Position numbers and translations under genes: made by a program. From the NCBI GenBank assembly GCA_039812985.1, contig JBDHUL010000007.1, positions 1 through 23,989 on the forward strand: a DNA stretch of 23,989 nucleotides, read 5' to 3'. Shown in pieces: positions 1-6,821 of the stretch. The stretch is from JAPUDS01 sp039812985 (GTDB lineage Bacteria; Patescibacteriota; Saccharimonadia; Saccharimonadales; Saccharimonadaceae). A model generated the notes under the pieces. That model saw only the letters and a program-made list of their open reading frames with translations, did no database searches and was not told the DNA's origin. Numbering within the stretch: position 1 is the first letter of the stretch; each line of letters starts with the position of its first letter.

Positions 1-923
1 ATGGCAATTTCACGAGTGCCAAGCCAGACGCCGCCCCTGACGAAATTGTGCGACCCACTGAGGGCAACTTTGTGGCCGTTTGGCATCGTAAACAGCATAA
101 ATTTGGCATGAAGGTAGTTGTGCCGATGATATAACGAGCGGTTACCGCTAAAGTAGCTGCTCGTTCGTATGAGGGCGGCGTTGAGTGATTCGGCGCGGCT
201 CCACTGGTTAAAATACAGTTCGGTTGGCTTTTTCTTCATAATACGGCTGAGTTTACCGGTCGGACAGTACTGAGACACAAACACAATATGCTCAGCTTGT
301 TCGGCGAGACGGCAGGCGTGGCGGTAGATGACGGAGTCGCCAAAAAAGCCGCCGTCAACCAGTATGCTGTAATCGTTGTTGCCAAAAAAATGACTTCGGT
401 AGCCATGTCCTGAACGGTCGGCTGCGATGATGCGTTGGTGTTCTTCGGCGAGGCGATCGGCCATCACAACATCGTTAAAACGGAGAAAAAAGTCGGTATT
501 GGCAAGGCCGCGTTCGTACAGGTTGATACCGCCAAAGGAATACACGGTGTTATCGACGATGAGCCATTTGGCGTGTGTACGTCCGTTCAACAGAGTACTG
601 CTGTAGCTACCAAGCCAGCGAAAATGAGCTCCACGCCGAGTAAGTTTGCGTCGAAGAGTAAACACTCCGCCGAGACGTTTGCCGGAACGAGCGTTAAAGC
701 GAAAATGTCCGCCGAGCTCTGTCAGGGTATAGGTATCGGCGGCAATACTGACATCAAGCCCGCGTTCTGCGGCTAATGTGATGGCGTCAAAGAGCACATC
801 GGTGCTGTCGTCACTATTGAGAATAGTTGTGAGAAGCAAGATGCGCGACTGGGCGGCCTGAATTTTCCGAACAGCGTCTTGAAGGAATGCACGGGGGGTA
901 AGGAGTCGAGGGCCATGAAACAT
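1..923 (-). CDS. Phospholipase D-like / cardiolipin synthase-family protein (3' end off window)
   Basis: An uninterrupted minus-strand frame of 307 codons runs from the ATG at 923 off the left edge, so the C-terminus is missing. Two PLD catalytic motifs are visible. The first is H117-x-K119-x4-D124 followed by a GGIN segment. The second is H272-x-K274 followed four residues later by Thr (T279) where Asp is usual, then a GSHNF segment. By family, such proteins transfer phosphatidyl groups (cardiolipin synthase-like) or hydrolyse phosphodiesters. I see no N-terminal membrane anchor, unlike many bacterial cardiolipin synthases, so the substrate is open. The start is supported by a perfect TATAAT six bases upstream with no Shine-Dalgarno, suggesting a leaderless mRNA. 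The gene diverges from ppa with back-to-back promoters. The family call is firm; the substrate is not. Confidence 0.85.
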   Translation of the reverse strand, partial: MFHGPRLLTPRAFLQDAVRKIQAAQSRILLLTTILNSDDSTDVLFDAITLAAERGLDVSIAADTYTLTELGGHFRFNARSGKRLGGVFTLRRKLTRRGAHFRWLGSYSSTLLNGRTHAKWLIVDNTVYSFGGINLYERGLANTDFFLRFNDVVMADRLAEEHQRIIAADRSGHGYRSHFFGNNDYSILVDGGFFGDSVIYRHACRLAEQAEHIVFVSQYCPTGKLSRIMKKKPTELYFNQWSRAESLNAALIRTSSYFSGNRSLYHRHNYLHAKFMLFTMPNGHKVALSGSHNFVRGGVWLGTREIA

Positions 924-929
924 GACTTT

Positions 930-935
930 ATTATA
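930..935 (-). promoter_or_regulatory. -10 box of the PLD-like gene
   Basis: Perfect TATAAT on the minus strand, six bases before the ATG at 923. With normal initiation about 6-8 bases downstream of the box, the transcript would start at or next to the start codon. No convincing -35 was found. Confidence 0.6.
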
Positions 936-945
936 GGGGAAATGG

Positions 946-951
946 TAAAAT
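946..951 (+). promoter_or_regulatory. Extended -10 box of ppa
   Basis: TGGTAAAAT at 943-951 is a TGn extended -10. It lies only 10 bases from the oppositely oriented PLD -10 box. It would give a leader of roughly 27 bases containing AAGGAGG at 973-979, ahead of the ATG at 985. Confidence 0.55.
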
Positions 952-984
952 AAAGCCCATAGTGGTTTATATAAGGAGGAACAT

Positions 985-1509
985 ATGCCTGATTTTAACA
1001 AAGTACTTAAACCCTGGGCCGAAGATGGTGTTATTCATACCGTGGTTGAGATACCCAAGTGGTCAACACTCAAGATAGAATGGGACCGCAAATTGGCCGC
1101 GTTTAAGCTTGATCGTGTTGAGCCAAGTATTTTTGCGAAACCCGTGAACTATGGGTTTATACCAGGTACCCTAGACGAAGACGGCGACGAGCTCGATACG
1201 CTCATTTTGACAAATGACCCGCTCGCAACCGGCATTTACCTCGAGGCAAAGGTTGTTGGCGTTCTTAAGTTTGAGGACGACGGCGAAGTTGATGACAAGA
1301 TCATTTGCGTCCCGGCCGATGATCGCAATACTGACAATGCCATCCAGTCGCTGGACGACCTGCATCCTCGCTGGCGCCAGAAGATTGAGCACCACTTTAT
1401 GCACTACAAAGACCTCAAAAAACCAGGTTCGACGAACGTGGTTGGCTGGGGTGACGCAGCTGAAGCCGCTGCAATCATCGACCAGTGTATCGAACGCTAC
1501 GGCGCGTAA
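985..1509 (+). CDS. ppa: Inorganic pyrophosphatase, family I (soluble)
   Basis: Hydrolyses pyrophosphate to two phosphates in the cytoplasm, pulling forward reactions such as tRNA charging, DNA synthesis and nucleotide-sugar formation. At 174 residues it matches the usual bacterial family I length of about 175. The signature acidic cluster DEDGDELD (about residues 64-71) supplies metal ligands, preceded by NYGFIPGT and followed by DDKIICVPADD, all classical positions. The start is set by a strong AAGGAGG six bases upstream of the ATG. It has its own extended -10 promoter and a short leader, unlike most first genes here. Its stop lies eight bases from the convergent rel stop. Identity is very secure. 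Confidence 0.97.
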   Translation: MPDFNKVLKPWAEDGVIHTVVEIPKWSTLKIEWDRKLAAFKLDRVEPSIFAKPVNYGFIPGTLDEDGDELDTLILTNDPLATGIYLEAKVVGVLKFEDDGEVDDKIICVPADDRNTDNAIQSLDDLHPRWRQKIEHHFMHYKDLKKPGSTNVVGWGDAAEAAAIIDQCIERYGA

Positions 1510-1517
1510 GAATCTCG

Positions 1518-2987
1518 TTACTTTCGGGCTTTGTTGAGCTGGGCTTTGATTTTGTTTTTGGCATGAGTGGTGATAACGGTGTCAAGCCAATCAATTTTCG
1601 GACGCGCGGTTTTCTTCGTGATAACTTCCACACGGTCGCCGTGTTGTAGCCGGTAATGAAACGGCACCATGCGCCCGTTGATGAGGAAACCGGCTGATTT
1701 ATCGCCAATACCGCTGTGTATTTTGTAGGCGTAGTCGAGGGGAAATGCTCCGTCCGGCAGGTCGTAAATATCGCCTTTTGGGGAAAACACGAATATGCGG
1801 TCGCCAAAGAGGTCTATTTTGAGATTTTCGACGTCAATCTCTTCGCCGCTTCCAAGCGCCGCCGCTGCTTCTTGGAGTTCGACGATCCATGCTAGGTCAG
1901 CGGGCATTTCAGCGACTTCACCCCGTCGGTAGGCATCGGTCATTTTGTGTTCGTTATAGTGAAAGTGAGCCGCCAGCCCGCGCTCGGCGTAGTCGTGCAT
2001 TTGTTCGGTTCTCACCTGGAACTCAACAATTTGCCCATCTGGAGTGACAACAGTCGTATGAAGACTCTGGTAGCCGTTGGGTTTTGGCCGCGCGATATAG
2101 TCCTTGATGCGCTCGACCATGGGTTCGTACATACTGTGCAGCACTCCGAGTACGAGGTAGCAGCTGTCGATGTCTTGAACAATGACCCGCAGCGCGATAA
2201 GGTCGTAGATGTTGTCAATGTCAGGGACTTTGCGTAGTTTTTTATGGAGGCTAAAGACGCTTTTGACGCGCCCGTCCATGACGTGAAATATTTTTTCCTT
2301 GGTAAGTGTTTCGTCAACGGCGTGTCGGACTTTGCGCAGTCGTTTTTCGGCCTTACCAATACGATTTTTGAGTTCTTGCTGGAGGCGCTTAAATGTTTTA
2401 GGTTTTAGGTAACTAAATGCCAGTTCTTCCAGTTCAACACGCAGACGTCCCATGTTGAGCCGGTCGGCGATAGGAGCAAATATCTCAATTGTTTCCTGCG
2501 AAATCTTGAGCTGTTTATCGCGCGGTTTGAACTGAAGGGTACGCATGTTGTGTAGCCGATCAGCGAGCTTAATGATGATAACCCGTACATCCTGGCCGAC
2601 GGCGATAAGGAGTTTCGTTAAGTTGTCCTTGGTCGCAGGCAGGTAGCTATCGAGCCGGCGCATACCAGACCGAGCTCGTCCAACTTTACTCACGCCGTCA
2701 ACCAGAAAAGCGACATCGCGGCCGAACAACGACTCGAGGTCATCGAGGGTAATGGTCGTGTCTTCGACCGTATCGTGCAACACCCCAGCAATAACGCTGT
2801 CGATATCCATGCCCCAGTCAACCAGTAATCCCGCCACCGCGAGCGGGTGACTAATATATGGCTCGCCGCTGAGTCGTTTTTGACCGGCGTGACTTTCTCC
2901 GGCGAAGTCGATAGCCATCGAAAGTTCGGCGAGTTGGTCTTCGTCATACAGTGGTTCAGCCAGCCGTAGCAACTCGCGTTTTTTCAT
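1518..2987 (-). CDS. rel: Rel/SpoT-type (p)ppGpp synthetase/hydrolase, short form (HD-SYNTH-TGS)
   Basis: Makes and degrades (p)ppGpp for the stringent response. The N-terminal hydrolase domain is intact: H33, H47 and the H71-D72 pair in HDTVEDT, then RLHNMRT at 144-150. The synthetase domain follows (about 235-345) with RIKD at 293-296, the RXKD form typical of bifunctional Rel/SpoT rather than RelA EXDD, plus GYQSLHTT and EFQVRT. A TGS domain occupies about 396-458. The protein stops at 489 residues, whereas long RSH enzymes run to about 730 with helical, zinc-finger and ACT/RRM domains, so the ribosome-sensing tail is absent. The start is supported by TATAAT seven bases upstream; no Shine-Dalgarno is present. 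It is divergent from gapdh. Bifunctionality is inferred from motifs. Confidence 0.95.
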   Translation of the reverse strand: MKKRELLRLAEPLYDEDQLAELSMAIDFAGESHAGQKRLSGEPYISHPLAVAGLLVDWGMDIDSVIAGVLHDTVEDTTITLDDLESLFGRDVAFLVDGVSKVGRARSGMRRLDSYLPATKDNLTKLLIAVGQDVRVIIIKLADRLHNMRTLQFKPRDKQLKISQETIEIFAPIADRLNMGRLRVELEELAFSYLKPKTFKRLQQELKNRIGKAEKRLRKVRHAVDETLTKEKIFHVMDGRVKSVFSLHKKLRKVPDIDNIYDLIALRVIVQDIDSCYLVLGVLHSMYEPMVERIKDYIARPKPNGYQSLHTTVVTPDGQIVEFQVRTEQMHDYAERGLAAHFHYNEHKMTDAYRRGEVAEMPADLAWIVELQEAAAALGSGEEIDVENLKIDLFGDRIFVFSPKGDIYDLPDGAFPLDYAYKIHSGIGDKSAGFLINGRMVPFHYRLQHGDRVEVITKKTARPKIDWLDTVITTHAKNKIKAQLNKARK

Positions 2988-2994
2988 ACCATGT

Positions 2995-3000
2995 ATTATA
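2995..3000 (-). promoter_or_regulatory. -10 box of rel
   Basis: Perfect minus-strand TATAAT with seven bases to the rel ATG at 2987, so the transcript is probably leaderless. It lies 27 bases from the divergent gapdh -10 box. Confidence 0.6.
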
Positions 3001-3027
3001 CCTGACTATTGACCGGAGAGTTTGTTG

Positions 3028-3033
3028 TATAAT
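3028..3033 (+). promoter_or_regulatory. -10 box of gapdh
   Basis: Perfect TATAAT upstream of gapdh. The predicted leader is about 37-40 bases and contains GGAGG at 3067-3071 plus a weak AACCA/TGGTT inverted repeat. A TTGACC at 3009-3014 is too close (13 bases) to act as a standard -35. Confidence 0.5.
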
Positions 3034-3077
3034 AAAACCAAACAAGCTAATGGTTATGAGCGAAATGGAGGGCGGCG

Positions 3078-4091
3078 GTGAAAAAGGTGGCGATAAACGG
3101 ATTTGGGCGTATTGGACGCAATGCTTTTAAGATAGCGTTTGCACGGAGCGATGTTGAAGTTGTTGCGATTAACGACCTGACTGACAACAGGACGCTCGCG
3201 CATCTGTTAAAGCACGACTCAAGTTATGGCGAGTACGAACCAGTTGTCTCCTATGATGAGCATTCGCTGACGGTTGGCGGCAAGGTCGTGCAGACGTTTG
3301 CCGAAACCGATCCAGCCAAGTTGCCGTGGGGACAGCTGGGTATCGATGTGGTGATTGAGTCAACTGGCTTTTTTGTTGATCCGGCAAAGGCTAGGGCGCA
3401 TATAGACCCAGCAGGTGCGAAAAAGGTGGTGATATCGGCACCGGCGAAAGGCGATGGGGCAGATACAATTGTTCTTGGAGTTAACGACCAGGTGCTTCAG
3501 GAAAACTGGTCAGGGGACGTGGTGAGTAATGCGTCGTGTACGACGAACTGTATTTCTCCGGTAATGAGCGTGCTTGAGAACACGTTTGGGGTTGAAAAAG
3601 CCATGATGACGACGGTGCATAGCTATACGGCGTCGCAAAAACTACAAGACGCCCCAGCGAAAGATCTTCGCGAGGCTCGAGCGGCAGCTGAAAATATCGT
3701 TCCGACGACGACCGGTGCGTCTATAGCGACAACCCTTGTTATTCCGAGTCTAAAAGACAAATTTGGCGGGCTGAGTGTTCGGGTTCCTACTCCTGTTGTG
3801 TCGCTGAGCGATATCACGTTTGTGGCAAAGCGCGACGTGACGGTCGAAGAAGTAAACAACGCGTTCAAAACAGCGGCGGCGCAGCCGTATTACCAGGGTA
3901 TCCTGGCCGTGACTGAGGAAGAACTCGTATCAAGTGACTTTAAGGGGAATGCTCATTCGGCGATTGTTGACCTGCCGTTAACGGCTGTTATTGCTGGCAA
4001 CCTTGTGAAAGTAGTGGCGTGGTATGACAACGAGTGGGGGTATAGTAACCGTCTCGTCGAACTGACGGCCGATATTGCAAAAACAACCTAA
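3078..4091 (+). CDS. gap: Glyceraldehyde-3-phosphate dehydrogenase, type I
   Basis: Oxidises and phosphorylates glyceraldehyde-3-phosphate to 1,3-bisphosphoglycerate in glycolysis. The Rossmann motif GFGRIGR is at residues 8-14 and the catalytic centre SNASCTTNC at 150-158 with Cys154. His181 in TTVHSYT is the expected proton acceptor. INDLTD at 31-36 carries the Asp that normally selects NAD over NADP. At 337 residues it is the usual length, and the C-terminal WYDNEWGYSNR is intact. The start is GTG, chosen because GGAGG sits six bases upstream and the protein begins exactly at the conserved KKVAINGFGR. It opens the central-carbon block and has its own promoter and leader. Confidence 0.98.
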   Translation: MKKVAINGFGRIGRNAFKIAFARSDVEVVAINDLTDNRTLAHLLKHDSSYGEYEPVVSYDEHSLTVGGKVVQTFAETDPAKLPWGQLGIDVVIESTGFFVDPAKARAHIDPAGAKKVVISAPAKGDGADTIVLGVNDQVLQENWSGDVVSNASCTTNCISPVMSVLENTFGVEKAMMTTVHSYTASQKLQDAPAKDLREARAAAENIVPTTTGASIATTLVIPSLKDKFGGLSVRVPTPVVSLSDITFVAKRDVTVEEVNNAFKTAAAQPYYQGILAVTEEELVSSDFKGNAHSAIVDLPLTAVIAGNLVKVVAWYDNEWGYSNRLVELTADIAKTT

Positions 4092-4123
4092 CCGAGATGT
4101 TTGACTAAACGCCGCCGCTCAAG

Positions 4124-4129
4124 TATAAC
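4124..4129 (+). promoter_or_regulatory. -10-like box of the 52-aa ORF
   Basis: TATAAC six bases before the ATG at 4136, matching the box-to-ATG spacing at the PLD-like gene, uvrB and the gene at 4829. Confidence 0.35.
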
Positions 4130-4135
4130 GGTGGT

Positions 4136-4294
4136 ATGGAAACAGATATATCACAAGGCGCGGACGATCACCTCCGGGTTTCTCAGGAATTGCTTGAAGG
4201 AGCAAGACGGCATTTGGGCACACTCCTCAGATATTACGGACTCCCGGAGCGCGACGGCCAACCAGTCGCGGAAACTGTCTCTAAGCCAGAATAA
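4136..4294 (+). CDS. Small 52-residue protein, unknown function
   Basis: This ORF lies in the 250-base gap between gap and rpiB. It begins METDIS, has a likely helix around LRVSQELLEGARRHLGTLLR (residues 13-32) with alternating charged and leucine positions, and ends in a polar tail. There is no signal peptide or membrane segment. No Shine-Dalgarno is present, but TATAAC lies exactly six bases before the ATG, the leaderless spacing used by other first genes here. This spacing, and the otherwise empty gap in such a compact genome, are the main support. A longer overlapping frame (4101-4367) overruns rpiB and was not preferred. I do not recognise a family. It could be non-coding leader sequence for rpiB instead. 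Confidence 0.4.
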   Translation: METDISQGADDHLRVSQELLEGARRHLGTLLRYYGLPERDGQPVAETVSKPE

Positions 4295-4325
4295 ACCAGG
4301 ACGCTATTTATGTTTATGGCTATTT

Positions 4326-4339
4326 TCCAGTATACTGGA
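4326..4339 (+). promoter_or_regulatory. 14-bp palindrome over the rpiB -10 box
   Basis: TCCAGTATACTGGA is a perfect palindrome centred on the -10 box TATACT (4331-4336), which lies eight bases before the rpiB ATG. It may be a repressor operator or a chance symmetry of the box. Confidence 0.4.
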
Positions 4340-4344
4340 GCCAT

Positions 4345-4809
4345 ATGAAGTTATTTCTTGGTTCTGACCACGGCGGGTACTACCTAAAGGAAAAACTCGA
4401 AGCCTACCTCGCAAAGCGTGGCTACGAGTTTGAAGATGTTGGCGATACAGAACTTGATCCGGACGATGATTTTCCTCAGTTTGCCGCTCGGGCAGCCGTC
4501 AAAGTGCTTGGTGAGGATGAAACGCATGATCCTCGGGCGATACTGCTGTGCAAAAGCGGCCAAGGTATGGCGATAGCGGCCAATCGGTTTAAGGGGATCC
4601 GCGCAGTGGTAGTCACTACGCCGCAGGAAGCGCTCGAGAGCCGCGATGACAACGATTCGAATATTTTGTGTCTCCCAGCTCGACTTCTCGATGCTCCAGG
4701 CGATGACCTCGCGCTCTGGAAAGACGTGGTAGAGACGTGGCTTAAAACACCATTTGCCGGCGCGGCGCGGTATGTTCGACGCAATCGACAGCTTGACGAG
4801 TTAAACTAA
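4345..4809 (+). CDS. rpiB: RpiB/LacAB-family sugar-phosphate isomerase, probable ribose-5-phosphate isomerase B
   Basis: Expected to interconvert ribose-5-P and ribulose-5-P in the non-oxidative pentose-phosphate pathway. The fold is recognisable from SDHGGYYLK at 7-15, CKSGQGMAIAANRFKGIRA at 69-87 and SRDDNDSNILCL at 99-110. Cys69 matches the catalytic Cys66 of E. coli RpiB. However, the CGTGIG loop is CKSGQG here, and the position of ring-opening His99 in the REHNDAN motif is Asp102. The enzyme is therefore a divergent member with possibly altered mechanism or substrate. Length is 154, close to the usual 150. The start follows TATACT by eight bases. The neighbouring epimerase and transketolase support a pentose-phosphate role. 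Confidence 0.85.
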   Translation: MKLFLGSDHGGYYLKEKLEAYLAKRGYEFEDVGDTELDPDDDFPQFAARAAVKVLGEDETHDPRAILLCKSGQGMAIAANRFKGIRAVVVTTPQEALESRDDNDSNILCLPARLLDAPGDDLALWKDVVETWLKTPFAGAARYVRRNRQLDELN

Positions 4810-4818
4810 AGCGCTTTA
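4807..4818 (+). repeat. 12-bp palindrome spanning rpiB stop and next promoter
   Basis: TAAAGCGCTTTA is a perfect palindrome that includes the rpiB TAA stop and the first two bases of the next -10 box. It could be an operator; it is too short and lacks a T-run for an intrinsic terminator. Confidence 0.35.
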
Positions 4819-4822
4819 TAGT
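4817..4822 (+). promoter_or_regulatory. -10 box of the four-helix membrane protein
   Basis: TATAGT six bases before the ATG at 4829, with no Shine-Dalgarno between; leaderless spacing. Confidence 0.45.
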
Positions 4823-4828
4823 GGGGCT

Positions 4829-5272
4829 ATGACAAAAAAGACAACAAAAAAATCTCCTCTTCCTTTGACAGCTCATGGGCTGCTCGGATCGCTGTCGTAC
4901 TGGGGGAGTACAGCTCGCCTCATACTCGTTACCGTGTTTGTTGTGTTTGCCTATGCGCTAAATGTTTCTGGTGCCGCTGGGTGGCAAGAAGTCGATGCTG
5001 AAACGATGACGGCTGTTTATGCATTTGCGACACTGTTCGTACTTGATGTCGGGTACGTCATTGCAGCGCGAGCCCTTCCCATGCACCCGCGGTTCGATCG
5101 CTGGTTCGTAATACTGAGCGACCTCGTAGTGGCTGGATTTTTCGTGACCCCGAGCCTTGTATCGGTGGGCATGTACGGCGAACGTCTAAAACTTGTTAGT
5201 TTTGTGGTAGTGCTGCTGGTTGTGGCGGTGCGAATACTTCTGGGCCTACTCATGAGCAAACGAAAGAGATGA
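4829..5272 (+). CDS. Small integral membrane protein, unknown function
   Basis: This 147-residue protein has a lysine-rich cytoplasmic-type start (MTKKTTKKS) and four hydrophobic segments at about 29-47, 61-80, 92-113 and 121-141. It ends in a basic KRKR tail. Both termini being positively charged fits a four-helix topology with both ends inside. I recognise no family and no catalytic motif. It sits between rpiB and rpe, seven bases upstream of rpe, which has no Shine-Dalgarno of its own and is probably translated by coupling. Its own start follows TATAGT by six bases. Function unknown; a transport or regulatory link to pentose phosphates would be guesswork from position only. Confidence 0.8.
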   Translation: MTKKTTKKSPLPLTAHGLLGSLSYWGSTARLILVTVFVVFAYALNVSGAAGWQEVDAETMTAVYAFATLFVLDVGYVIAARALPMHPRFDRWFVILSDLVVAGFFVTPSLVSVGMYGERLKLVSFVVVLLVVAVRILLGLLMSKRKR

Positions 5273-5279
5273 CCCCCCT

Positions 5280-5933
5280 ATGTCTGTCATATGTCCGGCG
5301 ATCATGCCGACCAGCGATAGTCCTGATAATTTCCGCGAGGCTATGACGCGGCTCGGTGTACTGGGCGAACGGATACAGATAGACCTCATGGACGGTCAAT
5401 TTGCACCACATCGTAATACTGAACCGGAGCAGGTGTGGTGGCCAGAGGGAAAACTAGCAGATATCCACCTCATGTATCTCTATCCAGAAGAAGCAGTACG
5501 CGTATTAACGGCAAAGCGGCCGCACATGATTATTATCCACGCCGAGGCGCACGGCGACTTACCAGAGGTGATGCGCCTCATTCAGGAAGCGGGGGTAAAG
5601 GCTGGGGTGGCGCTGCTTCGGACGACTCATCCAGAAGACGCGCGAGAACTTATAGAGATAGCCGACCATGTTCTCTTGTTTGGCGGCGAGCTAGGCGGTG
5701 ACGGTGTAGCAGAACTGGCGGCGCTCGACAACGTCGCGTACATACAACAATTACACTCAAATATTGCCGATATAGATGCTCGGGTGGAGATTGGCTGGGA
5801 TGGTGGCGCGAACGCGGACAATGTAGTGCTGATAGCTGGGGCTGGCGTCGATGTTATCAACGTCGGCGGGGCGTTACGGCACGCCGATGATCCTCGGCAC
5901 GAATATCGCCGTTTAGTGGCGCTTGTTTCCTAA
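5280..5933 (+). CDS. rpe: Ribulose-phosphate 3-epimerase-like protein, divergent
   Basis: A TIM-barrel protein of the Rpe family, expected to interconvert ribulose-5-P and xylulose-5-P. Matching landmarks are IDLMDGQF at 34-41, DIHLM at 61-65, HAEA at 87-90, GVALL at 109-113 and GWDGG at 172-176. Asp35, His63 and Asp174 fit three of the four metal ligands. The first-ligand histidine of HxDxMDG is Gln33, the early PSILSAD strand reads PAIMPTSD, and the usual NPGFGGQ loop is FGGELGGDG at 134-142. Length (217) is normal. Context between rpiB and transketolase favours a true epimerase, but altered metal binding or a related epimerase activity is possible. No Shine-Dalgarno; the start is seven bases after the upstream stop. 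Confidence 0.75.
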   Translation: MSVICPAIMPTSDSPDNFREAMTRLGVLGERIQIDLMDGQFAPHRNTEPEQVWWPEGKLADIHLMYLYPEEAVRVLTAKRPHMIIIHAEAHGDLPEVMRLIQEAGVKAGVALLRTTHPEDARELIEIADHVLLFGGELGGDGVAELAALDNVAYIQQLHSNIADIDARVEIGWDGGANADNVVLIAGAGVDVINVGGALRHADDPRHEYRRLVALVS

Positions 5934-5943
5934 GTGCTTATGG

Positions 5944-5949
5944 TAAAAT
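5944..5949 (+). promoter_or_regulatory. Extended -10 box of the transketolase operon
   Basis: TGGTAAAAT at 5941-5949, a TGn extended -10 with 11 bases to the ATG at 5961 and no Shine-Dalgarno. It probably drives tktN-tktC-fba-pfkB and the 415-aa gene. Confidence 0.55.
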
Positions 5950-5960
5950 AGACACTAACG

Positions 5961-6821
5961 ATGAGTGGGCAGTTAACCGACATACAGCTTGAACAAATGG
6001 CAAATACCATTCGTCAAGACATCATTCGCATGCTGGAAACGGCTGGTTCGGGTCATAGCGCCGGGCCGCTCGGGATGGCGGATATTTTTGCGTCGCTCTA
6101 CTTTCGTATACTCAAACATAACCCCGCAAAGCCTGATTGGGATGGCCGCGACAGATTGCTCCTGAGCAATGGCCACACAAATCCGGTACTCTATGCGGCA
6201 CTGGCCCGCGCCGGGTATTTTCCAGTTGAAGAACTAAAGACACTTCGTGCATTTGGGTCGCGTCTGCAAGGTCATCCGGAGCGCATCAAGTTACCCGGTG
6301 TAGAAACAACCAGTGGGCCGCTTGGCGAGGGCCTCAGTCAAGGAGCTGGCATGGCGTATGTCATGCAATATATTGATCCACGACCGAATCAGTGGGTCTA
6401 TGTCATGATGGGTGACGGTGAGCTCGATGAGGGCAATATATGGGAGGCGGCGATGTTTGCGGGCAAGTATAAGCTGTCGAACCTCATAGGGATTGTTGAT
6501 AGGAACAATATCCAGATAGACGGGACCACTGAGAGCGTGATGCCGCTTGAGGACCTGCGTGGCAAGTGGGAAAGTTTTGGCTGGCATGTTCAGGAAATTG
6601 ACGGTAACAACGTCGAGAGCATTGTTGATGCCGCCAGTATGGCACGGGCGATTACTCACCAGCCCAGCGTGATTATTGCGCACACCATACCGGGCAAAGG
6701 GGTTGATTTTATGGAATACGACTATCACTGGCATGGTATGCCGCCAAACAGTGAGCAGGCGAAAAAAGCCTTGCACGAGTTACGGACATTGGCCGGTAAG
6801 ATACGGAGCGAACATGAATAA
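5961..6821 (+). CDS. tktN: Transketolase, N-terminal (TPP-binding) subunit
   Basis: First half of a split transketolase, which moves two-carbon ketol units between sugar phosphates using thiamine pyrophosphate. The 286 residues match the N-terminal domain only. GSGHSAGPLG at 30-38 carries the substrate-contacting His32, GPLGEGLSQG follows, and the TPP/Mg motif begins with GDGELDEGNIWEA at 151-163 and ends at DRNN. The pyrimidine-binding half is encoded by the next gene, which overlaps by eight bases, so the subunits are probably made together and form a heteromeric enzyme. Split transketolases are known in archaea and many CPR and other bacteria. No Shine-Dalgarno; the extended -10 lies 11 bases upstream. 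Confidence 0.95.
   Translation: MSGQLTDIQLEQMANTIRQDIIRMLETAGSGHSAGPLGMADIFASLYFRILKHNPAKPDWDGRDRLLLSNGHTNPVLYAALARAGYFPVEELKTLRAFGSRLQGHPERIKLPGVETTSGPLGEGLSQGAGMAYVMQYIDPRPNQWVYVMMGDGELDEGNIWEAAMFAGKYKLSNLIGIVDRNNIQIDGTTESVMPLEDLRGKWESFGWHVQEIDGNNVESIVDAASMARAITHQPSVIIAHTIPGKGVDFMEYDYHWHGMPPNSEQAKKALHELRTLAGKIRSEHE

Noticed and set aside
435..776. Plus-strand 113-aa ORF
   Set aside because: It lies wholly inside the minus-strand PLD-like gene, whose frame is open through the region and carries both HKD motifs. It has no promoter or Shine-Dalgarno of its own.
3009..3033. TTGACC as -35 of gap
   Set aside because: The spacer to TATAAT is only 13 bases, too short for a normal sigma-70 promoter.
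4101..4367. 88-aa frame between gap and rpiB
   Set aside because: It starts at TTG, overruns the rpiB start and has no family-like sequence. The 52-aa frame with a promoter is preferred.
6291..6776. Antisense 161-aa ORF opposite tktN
   Set aside because: It is a shadow of the strongly conserved transketolase frame, with no promoter.
6676..6813. Upstream extension of tktC
   Set aside because: It is out of frame over tktN coding sequence and not transketolase-like. The ATG at 6814 has a GGAG.
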